Source of the DNA: Bacteroides intestinalis | Lineage (GTDB): Bacteria; Bacteroidota; Bacteroidia; Bacteroidales; Bacteroidaceae | Length of the DNA stretch: 64,000 nt | Direction of reading: 5' to 3' | Assembly: GCF_902364365.1 (NCBI RefSeq) | Contig: NZ_CABJDN010000003.1 | Coordinates: 248,001 to 312,000, forward strand | Shown: one piece after another, positions 53,795 through 61,300 of the stretch | Layout: each line of letters opens with the position of its first letter | Position numbering within the stretch: the first letter of the stretch is position 1 | Notes under the pieces: generated by a model | Seen by the model: the letters and a program-made list of their open reading frames with translations, nothing else | What the model was told of the DNA's origin: nothing | Databases searched by the model: none | Made by a program: the position numbers and the translations under genes

Positions 53795-54967
53795 TTAATT
53801 ATTGAATATTATTGTATTACCTTCGATTTTCACATGCACTTCTTCCGTCTTTTCCAGCAACTTGACGAAAGGAGTTATTTCTTCATAACGGTTCAGGTTA
53901 CAGCCGAAACGTATATTCTTAAGTCCTTCATTTTCATAAACCACATTCATATCATACCAGCGGGACAGCGTTTTCATAATGTCTTCCAAACGTTGGTCTT
54001 TGAAATTGATCTTTCCCTTTACCCATGAAGTATAGAATGAGGTATCTACCGTTCGCACCTGTATAGAATTACTGCCTAAAGCAATGGTGGCTTGTTGCGA
54101 TGGTTTCAGTATAAGGCTTTCACCCTTTTCGGCACTGACCTTCACTGATCCGTTCACCAGGGTGGTCCGGTACTCTTCATCGGGATAAGCGGAGATATTG
54201 AAAGTTGTACCCAATACTTCTACTTGCATGCCATTGGCGTTGACTATAAAAGGTTGTCCGGTTTTGTTCACTTCAAAATAAGCTTCACCTTGCAGTTCGA
54301 CTTCTCTCTTGCCCGTAGTAAATGCTACCGGGAAACGGAGGCTACTCATTGAATTTAAATGTACCTTTGTTCCGTCACTCAGCACCAACGCATACTCACC
54401 GCCACGCGGAATTTCCAGCTTATTATATACAGGTTTTACCAGGACGGGGGTGCTTTGTGCCAATTGATAATTCAAAGTGGTCGAATCTACCTGAATATGT
54501 GTTCCTTCTATTTTCCGTAAAGCATCTGCTGTTTCTTTATTCAGATTGATTGTTTCCCCATTATCCAAAGTCAATATCGCTTTAGCAGCCCCCGGCAGTA
54601 TGGGCTGGGCTATCAATACGGACTTATCGGAAGAATGGCCATGATCAGTATACTTCAGTGTAATGCCTACAAAAAAGACGGGTACTAAAACAGCTGCGGC
54701 ATAACGGAATATTTTCATCATCCGTTCCCGATTATTGCTTTTCCTGATACGCTTTTGCACTTCCAGCCAACCAGTTGCAGTGTTGAATGACGCACCTTTT
54801 TCCACATGCTTTTTTAGATTCTCCTTACTGCAAATTTTCTGAAAGAGTGCTTCATGAGTGAAATCTGCTTTTCGCCATTTCTCCAGTTGAGCGCTTTCTT
54901 CAGAGGTAATTTCACCCGATAAGTGCCTGGCTATAATATTAGCTATATGAAAATCCTGTTTTATCAT
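53795..54967 (-). CDS. FecR-family anti-sigma factor
   Basis: A 390-residue FecR, longer than the other two. A cytoplasmic part (about 1-85), one membrane segment (YAAAVLVPVFFVGITLKY), an extended periplasmic linker with ILPGAAKAILTLDNGETINL, the FecR domain (GEYALVLSDGTKVHLNSMSS, VELQGEAYFEVNKTGQPFIV, VEVLGTTFNISAYPDEE) and a DUF4974 domain. Its sigma factor gene is separated from it by a plus-strand gene of about 1.1 kb, which is unusual. Confidence 0.93.
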   Translation of the reverse strand: MIKQDFHIANIIARHLSGEITSEESAQLEKWRKADFTHEALFQKICSKENLKKHVEKGASFNTATGWLEVQKRIRKSNNRERMMKIFRYAAAVLVPVFFVGITLKYTDHGHSSDKSVLIAQPILPGAAKAILTLDNGETINLNKETADALRKIEGTHIQVDSTTLNYQLAQSTPVLVKPVYNKLEIPRGGEYALVLSDGTKVHLNSMSSLRFPVAFTTGKREVELQGEAYFEVNKTGQPFIVNANGMQVEVLGTTFNISAYPDEEYRTTLVNGSVKVSAEKGESLILKPSQQATIALGSNSIQVRTVDTSFYTSWVKGKINFKDQRLEDIMKTLSRWYDMNVVYENEGLKNIRFGCNLNRYEEITPFVKLLEKTEEVHVKIEGNTIIFNN

Positions 54968-55128
54968 AAATTGAACTTTTTTCGTTGTCTTTTATAATAA
55001 AACAGGCATAATTAAAATCATGGTGAATCAAAAAGCACTTTTTTCAAAGAAAAATTAAAGCCATGGTCAAATTATGCAATTTTTAGCTTTATATCAGTAG
55101 TTTATTCCTTCTTTATCAAGAATTAAAT

Positions 55129-55136
55129 TACTTTTG
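55129..55136 (+). promoter_or_regulatory. -7 box of the membrane metallophosphoesterase gene
   Basis: TACTTTTG, 26 nt before the ATG at 55163; -33 match is weak. Confidence 0.4.
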
Positions 55137-55162
55137 CTGCCAAATTTTAATACTTCTATTTT

Positions 55163-56257
55163 ATGCCAATATTCTTCATTATCCTCATCACCGTATATCT
55201 TGGCGGAAACACCTATGTATTTCATAGAGGTGCACAAGCGTTATCCGGTCTTCCTGTCGGAATCAAAATTCCATTGGCTATTTTGTTTTGGCTCGCAGCT
55301 CTATCCATCGTGGGGACGATGCTGACCCGCAACATAAAAATGCCGGTTTTCTTATCTCATACGATGTATGAAATTGGAACCGGCTGGCTGATATTCACCT
55401 TATATATGGTCTTATTCCTACTCGCATTCGATCTGTTAAAACTATGCCGTGTCCCCTTCAACTACGGTTTCATCCTCTCTTTGGTATTTACAGTCATCTT
55501 ATTAGGATATGGATACTATAATTACCGCCATCCTAAAACAAATATAGTCAACATCGCCCTCAACAAGCCTCTGATCGGTGACAGGCAAGCGATTAAAATA
55601 ATTGCCGTGAGCGACCTGCATCTGGGCAATGGGACCGGGAAAGCGGCTCTGAAGCAATACGTGAAGATGATTAACGAACAAAACCCGGATTTGATTCTTA
55701 TCGGAGGTGATTTGATTGACAACAGTGTAGTACCTCTTTATGCTGAAAACATGATGGAGGAACTCTCCGAATTAAAAGCACCATTAGGTATTTACATGGT
55801 TCCCGGTAATCACGAATATATCAGTGGCATGAATGCAAGTGCACGATTTATACAAGACACTCCCATACAGTTGTTGCGCGATTCGATAGTCACACTCCCC
55901 AATGGCATACAACTGATAGGACGGGACGACCGATCGAACACCGCCCGCCGCTCATTACAAGAGCTGATGGCAAATGTAGATAAAAACAAACCTGTTATCC
56001 TGTTAGACCATCAACCTTATAAACTGACGGAAAGTGAAGCAGCCGGCATCGACCTACAATTCAGCGGACATACCCATCGTGGACAAGTATGGCCTATGAG
56101 TCTGGTTACAGATCATATCTACGAACAAAGCCATGGTTATCGCCAGTGGGGAAACAGTCATATATACGTTTCCAGCGGCTTGTCTCTTTGGGGACCTCCT
56201 TTCAGAATAGGAACGAAGAGTGAAATGGTCGTATTCCAGCTATCCGCAAAGGAATAA
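55163..56257 (+). CDS. Membrane-anchored metallophosphoesterase (YkuE/YaeI type)
   Basis: A 364-residue protein. About four N-terminal membrane segments (1-130) are followed by a calcineurin-like domain with AVSDLHLGNGTGK (DxH), GGDLIDNSVV (GDxxD), VPGNHEYISG (GNHE), LLDHQPYK and SGHTHRGQVWP. Relatives act on lipid or nucleotide phosphoesters in the envelope. ATG 55163 follows a -7 box (TACTTTTG, 55129-55136). It lies on the opposite strand between the FecR and sigma genes of the SusCD system. It could process the phosphorylated ligand or act on its own. Confidence 0.85.
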   Translation: MPIFFIILITVYLGGNTYVFHRGAQALSGLPVGIKIPLAILFWLAALSIVGTMLTRNIKMPVFLSHTMYEIGTGWLIFTLYMVLFLLAFDLLKLCRVPFNYGFILSLVFTVILLGYGYYNYRHPKTNIVNIALNKPLIGDRQAIKIIAVSDLHLGNGTGKAALKQYVKMINEQNPDLILIGGDLIDNSVVPLYAENMMEELSELKAPLGIYMVPGNHEYISGMNASARFIQDTPIQLLRDSIVTLPNGIQLIGRDDRSNTARRSLQELMANVDKNKPVILLDHQPYKLTESEAAGIDLQFSGHTHRGQVWPMSLVTDHIYEQSHGYRQWGNSHIYVSSGLSLWGPPFRIGTKSEMVVFQLSAKE

Positions 56258-56302
56258 GAAAAACAACACCCTTGCGGGAAGAATATAATTTGTTCTGTTT
56301 TT

Positions 56303-56394
56303 CCTGTCTCTCATGACCCAAACCGTATCAAGTCCGTGTTTGCTCCGTACCTATACGGATGGACTTGGTATGGAGTTGGTATGGAGCAGACAGG
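56303..56394. repeat. Nested imperfect palindrome in the gap between convergent genes
   Basis: Three stems are nested: cctgtct/agacagg (56303-56309 with 56388-56394), ccgtatcaagtcc/ggacttggtatgg (56323-56335 with 56361-56373, 13 bp with two G-U pairs) and ccgta/tacgg (56345-56349 with 56354-56358). No T-run follows, so it does not look like a simple terminator. It fills most of the gap between the phosphoesterase and sigma genes. Confidence 0.6.
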
Positions 56395-56482
56395 GAGAGG
56401 GTCTGGAGTTGGTAAGAAATTGATCTGAAATTCGTTTTTCCTCTAATGGTATATATAGGAATATAAGTGACGAGGTATACGT

Positions 56483-57037
56483 CTATAAATAAAAGAATAT
56501 AAGAAAGTAATAGTACTCTTTCAGATATACGCGAAGCTTTTTGTATGCAATCTTTTTAAGAGTATGTACAGTTTCAACAGATACATTTAATTGCCCGGCT
56601 ATTTCACCATTCTTTTTTCCTTCCATAGCCAATCGCATAATAGCCCGCATCTGATCGGGAAGTTTATCTATGGCTTCTGCCAGAATCTGGTATGTCTCTT
56701 CCTCTACTACTGCATCATGAAAAAAAGAATCCTTTTTCTTTTCAATAACTTTTTGAGCATATTCAAATACGACTTTAGAATGCTCCAATTCATTCAACGC
56801 CTTATTGCGCACAGCCGTATAAAGGAAAGCTTTGACTTGATGTAGATAGAAAAAATCATCTCTGATTTGCCATAGCTTAGCAAAGGAATCTTGTACAACG
56901 TCAGCAGAAGCTTCTTCATTTTCTGTATATTGGTTTGCAAACAAACAAAGTGCCACATAATATTTATCAAAAACATTATGGAACTCCCGTTCATTAAGCC
57001 TAATACTAATGAGTGTATGAGAAGTTTCTGTAACCAC
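56483..57037 (-). CDS. ECF RNA polymerase sigma-70 factor, GTG start
   Basis: A 184-residue ECF sigma. Region 2 reads FDKYYVALCLFANQYTE and EASADVVQDSFAKLWQ; region 4 reads LPDQMRAIMRLAMEGKKNGE and IAGQLNVSVETVHTLKK. It probably serves the SusCD/phosphatase locus whose FecR lies 1.5 kb away, and its C-terminus is a hydrophobic tail (YYYFLIFFYL). The start is GTG 57037, because no ATG is available before the first helix and a stop lies upstream. Confidence 0.9.
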   Translation of the reverse strand: MVTETSHTLISIRLNEREFHNVFDKYYVALCLFANQYTENEEASADVVQDSFAKLWQIRDDFFYLHQVKAFLYTAVRNKALNELEHSKVVFEYAQKVIEKKKDSFFHDAVVEEETYQILAEAIDKLPDQMRAIMRLAMEGKKNGEIAGQLNVSVETVHTLKKIAYKKLRVYLKEYYYFLIFFYL

Positions 57038-57194
57038 CAGCTTTCTTTTTTCTCTATTCTAATGCGAAAATAGAAAAAATATATTAAAAAATGACACAGT
57101 AAGACCTAAACTTCCACATAGAAAAAGAATTTGTCGACATCCGGGGTCCTAAAATGACATACTTTTGCAACATCAGAATATTAATCTTAAAACC

Positions 57195-58961
57195 ATGAAG
57201 AAAAGCTACACACTTCTATTTATCATGCTTTTATGTGCCGTTTTTGCACAAGCTCAAACCACTCCCGCCTTTCCCGGTGCCGAAGGTTTTGCCCGCTATA
57301 CCGTAACCGGCGGACGTGGAGGAATCGTATATCACGTCACTAACCTTAATGATAGCGGTGAAGGATCACTGCGTGCAGGAATTGATATGAAAGTTCCCCG
57401 CACCATTGTTTTTGATGTATCGGGCATTATTGAACTGGAAAGCAGGCTAGTCATAAAAAACGGTGATCTTACCATTGCCGGACAAACGGCTCCGGGAGAT
57501 GGTATTTGTATCAAGAACTACACCCTGCACATTGCCGGATATAAAGAAGAAGAAAAAAAGGATCAATGTGCCACTAATATTATCATCCGCTTCATTCGTT
57601 GCCGACTGGGAAACGAAAAAAAAACAGAAGACGATGCCATGTGGGGACGTTATACCTCGGACATCATTATAGATCATTGCAGTATGAGCTGGAGTACGGA
57701 CGAATGTGCTTCTTTTTATAGTAATAAGAATTTCACTATGCAGTGGTGTATCTTGAGTGAAAGCCTAACCAAATCGGTACACGTCAAAGGAAACCACGGA
57801 TATGGAGCGATTTGGGGAGGTGAGGGAGCAAGTTTCCACCATAATCTGCTGGCTCATCACAGTAGCCGCACTCCTCGTCTGGATGGCAGCCGCTCCGTAG
57901 GAAGATGGGAAGAGGAACTAACCGATCTGCGCAACAATGTATTCTATAACTGGGGCCCCACCAACGGAGGATATGCCGGAGAAGGCGGACGATATAACTT
58001 TGTGAACAATTATTATAAACCGGGTCCCTCTACTGCCACAAAGAAAAGTATCGTCAACCGTATCTTTCAGCCCAATGCCGATGATGGCACACAAAGTAAT
58101 CCTACAGGTATATGGGGAAGCTTTTATGTGAATGGTAACTACTTTGACGATACTTGCTCCAAGTTGAGTAACGACATGAAAAAACTGGTGGGTGAAACCA
58201 ATGCAGATAACTGGGAAGGCATTCATCCGCATCTGGGTAACGGTGAATTGCCGGGAGGTAGTAAAGACGGTATTAAAAGTAAGACAGAATTTGAAGTTGC
58301 ATCCGTTAGTACGCATGCTGCAACACAAGCTTATGAAAAAGTACTGGCACAAGTGGGCGCCAGCCTGAAGCGTGACGCCGTCGATGAACGGATCATCTCT
58401 GAAGTTAAGAATGGGAATTACACTTATGAAGGTAGCAACGGCAGTAGTAACGGACTGATTGATTCACAAGCCGATGTGGAAGGATGGCCTCTGTACAATA
58501 ATGAAGAAAAGCCTGCTGATTCCAATGGGGACGGTATTCCTGACACTTGGGCTACCCAATATCTTCCCGTCGGCAAAACCTATAAAGACATAGAACCATC
58601 TACCGGTTACTCTTATCTGGAACTTTATATCAATAGCCTCGTTGACGACTTGATGAAAGCCTGCTACGAAAACAGCAGTAATTCCCCAAGCATCCACGAT
58701 TTCGGTTTATATGGCACTACAACGGGGATTTCTTCTCCTTCTGCCCCAAAAACAGATGCGGTAAAATGTTTCCGGCAGGATAAGCAAATTGTCCTTAAGG
58801 GACTTTGTGCAGGGGCATGCATCGAAATTTATGACTTGTCGGGCAGAATCATGGCTTCCTATCAAAGCTCTGACGAACAGGCTATATACCCCCTCACCCA
58901 GCCTGCCATTATTAACATCCTATCAGGAGGGAAAAAATACAGTTTCAAAAGTCCCCGTTAA
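57195..58961 (+). CDS. PL1-family pectate lyase with C-terminal sorting-like domain
   Basis: A 588-residue secreted protein (signal MKKSYTLLFIMLLCAVFAQAQ; the ATG 57195 is preferred to the upstream TTG 57165). The beta-helix starts with FPGAEGFARYTVTGGRGG and includes VFDVSGIIELESRL, AGQTAPGDGICIKN, IIDHCSMSWSTDECASF, and a calcium-binding DSNGDGIPDTWA. The last 75 residues (IEIYDLSGRIMASYQSS ... INILSGGKKYSF) look like a truncated T9SS-type sorting domain. It is a different PL1 branch from the lyase at 21.6-23.0 kb and probably helps it. A -7 box (TACTTTTG) overlaps 57160-57167, with a weak -33. Confidence 0.88.
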   Translation: MKKSYTLLFIMLLCAVFAQAQTTPAFPGAEGFARYTVTGGRGGIVYHVTNLNDSGEGSLRAGIDMKVPRTIVFDVSGIIELESRLVIKNGDLTIAGQTAPGDGICIKNYTLHIAGYKEEEKKDQCATNIIIRFIRCRLGNEKKTEDDAMWGRYTSDIIIDHCSMSWSTDECASFYSNKNFTMQWCILSESLTKSVHVKGNHGYGAIWGGEGASFHHNLLAHHSSRTPRLDGSRSVGRWEEELTDLRNNVFYNWGPTNGGYAGEGGRYNFVNNYYKPGPSTATKKSIVNRIFQPNADDGTQSNPTGIWGSFYVNGNYFDDTCSKLSNDMKKLVGETNADNWEGIHPHLGNGELPGGSKDGIKSKTEFEVASVSTHAATQAYEKVLAQVGASLKRDAVDERIISEVKNGNYTYEGSNGSSNGLIDSQADVEGWPLYNNEEKPADSNGDGIPDTWATQYLPVGKTYKDIEPSTGYSYLELYINSLVDDLMKACYENSSNSPSIHDFGLYGTTTGISSPSAPKTDAVKCFRQDKQIVLKGLCAGACIEIYDLSGRIMASYQSSDEQAIYPLTQPAIINILSGGKKYSFKSPR

Positions 58962-59043
58962 TTTTATTGTAATGTGGAGATTGCAATACACAGAAACACT
59001 GTCTATTATTATTTATTTTTATAAAAAAAGTCAGATAACTCGA

Positions 59044-59074
59044 TTTGCATAAACAAAGAAAAGAAGTAACTTTG
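59044..59074 (+). promoter_or_regulatory. Bacteroides-type promoter of the NifU-like/GGGtGRT operon
   Basis: TTTG (59044-59047), 19 nt, then TAACTTTG (59067-59074): an ideal match to the Bacteroides consensus, with a 5' leader of about 55 nt before ATG 59137. Confidence 0.75.
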
Positions 59075-59136
59075 CGAGCGATTTTAGAAAGTGGATTACG
59101 TTTTTTAATTTATATAACTTAAAAAAAGAGCTAATT

Positions 59137-59838
59137 ATGACTTATTCACACGAAGTGGAACACATGTGTGTTGTAAAGAAGGGTCCTAACCACGGACCGG
59201 CTCCCATACCCGAAGAAGGCAAATGGGTAAAATCAAAAGAAATAGTTGATATTTCAGGTTTAACACATGGTGTAGGTTGGTGTGCTCCTCAACAAGGTGC
59301 TTGTAAACTGACTTTGAACGTAAAAGAAGGTATCATTCAGGAAGCATTGGTTGAAACAATCGGCTGCTCCGGTATGACTCACTCAGCTGCTATGGCTGCT
59401 GAAATCCTTCCGGGCAAAACAGTACTCGAAGCATTGAATACTGACCTTGTTTGCGACGCTATCAATACAGCAATGCGCGAACTTTTCCTGCAAATCGTTT
59501 ACGGACGTACTCAGTCTGCTTTCTCTGAAGGTGGTTTGATTATCGGTGCAGGTTTGGAAGACTTGGGTAAAGGTCTGCGTAGCCAGGTAGGTACACTGTA
59601 CGGTACTTTGGCAAAAGGTCCTCGTTACCTGGAAATGGCCGAAGGTTACATCAAGAATATCTTCTTGGATAAGAATGACGAGATTTGCGGATACGAATTC
59701 GTTCACATGGGTAAATTCATGGATGAAATCAAGAAGGGTACAGATGCTAACGAAGCATTGAAGAAGGTTACCGGTACTTACGGTCGCGTAACACCTGAGC
59801 AGGGAGCAGTTAAACATATTGATCCACGTCACGAATAA
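59137..59838 (+). CDS. NifU-like iron-sulfur scaffold protein
   Basis: A 233-residue protein. Residues 20-140 match the IscU/NifU-N fold, with VGWCAPQQGACKLTLNVKEG and TIGCSGMTHSAAMAAEILPG supplying cysteines at cluster-ligand positions, and DLVCDAINTAMRELFL following. It lacks a C-terminal NFU CxxC domain. A scaffold for Fe-S cluster assembly or handover is likely. It is the first gene of a two-gene operon with the GGGtGRT protein, 19 nt apart. Codons are strongly biased to the C- and T-ending forms seen in highly expressed genes. Confidence 0.85.
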   Translation: MTYSHEVEHMCVVKKGPNHGPAPIPEEGKWVKSKEIVDISGLTHGVGWCAPQQGACKLTLNVKEGIIQEALVETIGCSGMTHSAAMAAEILPGKTVLEALNTDLVCDAINTAMRELFLQIVYGRTQSAFSEGGLIIGAGLEDLGKGLRSQVGTLYGTLAKGPRYLEMAEGYIKNIFLDKNDEICGYEFVHMGKFMDEIKKGTDANEALKKVTGTYGRVTPEQGAVKHIDPRHE

Positions 59839-59857
59839 TATAAGGAGGAAAGAAATT

Positions 59858-60868
59858 ATGATTAGAGAAGTAAAATTTGAAAGTCAAGACCGTCGTATCA
59901 AAGGTATCATTGCTGCCTTGAACGCTAACGGCATCAAAGACATCGAGGAAGCAAACGCAATTTGCGAAGCTGCCGGACTTGATCCTTATAAAACGTGTGA
60001 AGAAACTCAACCTATCTGCTTCGAAAATGCAAAGTGGGCTTACGTAGTAGGTGCAGCTATCGCTATCAAGAAAGGTTGCAAGAATGCTGCTGACGCTGCC
60101 GAAGCTATCGGCATCGGTCTGCAAGCTTTCTGTATCCCGGGTTCTGTAGCCGACGACCGTAAGGTTGGTATCGGTCATGGTAACCTGGCAGCTATGTTGT
60201 TGCGCGAAGAGACTAAGTGTTTTGCTTTCTTGGCAGGTCACGAGTCATTTGCTGCTGCAGAAGGTGCTATCAAAATTGCTGCTAAAGCTGACAAAGTACG
60301 TAAAGAACCTCTGCGTTGTATCCTGAACGGTTTGGGTAAGGACGCTGCACAGATCATCTCTCGTATCAATGGCTTTACTTATGTACAAACTCAATTCGAC
60401 TACTACACTTCTGAACTGAAAGTTGTTCGCGAAATCGCTTATTCTGACGGCGAGCGTGCCAAAGTAAAATGCTATGGTTGCGACGATGTACGTGAAGGTG
60501 TAGCTGTTATGTGGAAAGAAGGCGTAGACGTTTCTATCACTGGTAACTCTACTAACCCGACTCGTTTCCAACACCCGGTTGCAGGTACTTACAAGAAAGA
60601 GCGCATGCTTGCTGGTAAGCCTTATTTCTCAGTTGCTTCCGGTGGTGGTACAGGCCGTACTCTTCACCCGGATAACATGGCAGCCGGTCCGGCTTCTTAT
60701 GGCATGACGGACACGATGGGCCGTATGCACTCAGACGCTCAGTTCGCTGGTTCTTCATCTGTTCCTGCTCACGTAGAAATGATGGGATTCCTGGGTATCG
60801 GTAACAATCCTATGGTAGGTTGTACTGTAGCTTGTGCAGTAGACGTAGCTCAGGCTTTGAGCAAGTAA
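59858..60868 (+). CDS. GGGtGRT family protein of unknown function
   Basis: A 336-residue protein named after its conserved SGGGTGRTLHPDNMA segment (about residue 265). It has many cysteines: AICEAAG, YKTCEETQPICFE, FCIPG, TKCFAF, LRCILNG, VKCYGCDD and VGCTVACAV, which suggests metal or Fe-S binding. No known catalytic fold is evident to me. ATG 59858 is preceded by a strong Shine-Dalgarno (aaggagg, 59842-59848), rare in Bacteroides. Pairing with a NifU-like gene suggests it receives a cluster. The operon ends in a clear terminator. Confidence 0.85.
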   Translation: MIREVKFESQDRRIKGIIAALNANGIKDIEEANAICEAAGLDPYKTCEETQPICFENAKWAYVVGAAIAIKKGCKNAADAAEAIGIGLQAFCIPGSVADDRKVGIGHGNLAAMLLREETKCFAFLAGHESFAAAEGAIKIAAKADKVRKEPLRCILNGLGKDAAQIISRINGFTYVQTQFDYYTSELKVVREIAYSDGERAKVKCYGCDDVREGVAVMWKEGVDVSITGNSTNPTRFQHPVAGTYKKERMLAGKPYFSVASGGGTGRTLHPDNMAAGPASYGMTDTMGRMHSDAQFAGSSSVPAHVEMMGFLGIGNNPMVGCTVACAVDVAQALSK

Positions 60869-60889
60869 TTTAAGTTACTTCATATAGAT

Positions 60890-60925
60890 AAACTCCTGTA
60901 ATCCTTGCGATTGCAGGAGTTTTTA
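60890..60925 (+). terminator. Rho-independent terminator of the NifU-like/GGGtGRT operon
   Basis: The arms aaactcctg (60890-60898) and caggagttt (60914-60922), extended by aatc/gatt inside, form a long stem followed by T residues. Confidence 0.8.
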
Positions 60926-61300
60926 TTTTATGGTAACTTGTATAGATTAACAAGTGAATATTCCCTATTCTATAAACCTAATGAGCATTGGTTGCAGAGC
61001 ATTTTTAGTAATCTTCTTTTCGCATTAAAGCAAGCTAAAAGAACAATACAGGCTCTGCTCTATGAATTCAGACAAATTTAGATTCATGTTGAAATTGTAA
61101 AATCTGACTATGAAATAAGAAATTTCGAACAATTAATTAGCTATTTTATTGTATATCTAATTATTATACAATATATTTGCAATTGTTTATTATGGTCATT
61201 TTCTACAAACGTCAATCGAACACTGTCTTCTCTTGCATTTGTAAGGATTACACATAGACCTGAAAAAGGAACGCGAAACTATCTATAAACACTAAATAAT
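60926..61300. other. AT-rich gap upstream of the LruC gene
   Basis: No gene-like frame is visible in about 375 bases. TATATTTG (61172-61179) could be a -7 box for the gene at 61301, with a weak -33 and a leader of about 120 nt. I see nothing else. Confidence 0.4.

Noticed and set aside
7210..58961. A functional type IX secretion system in this window
   Set aside because: Only two C-terminal sorting-like domains are seen and none of the core components.
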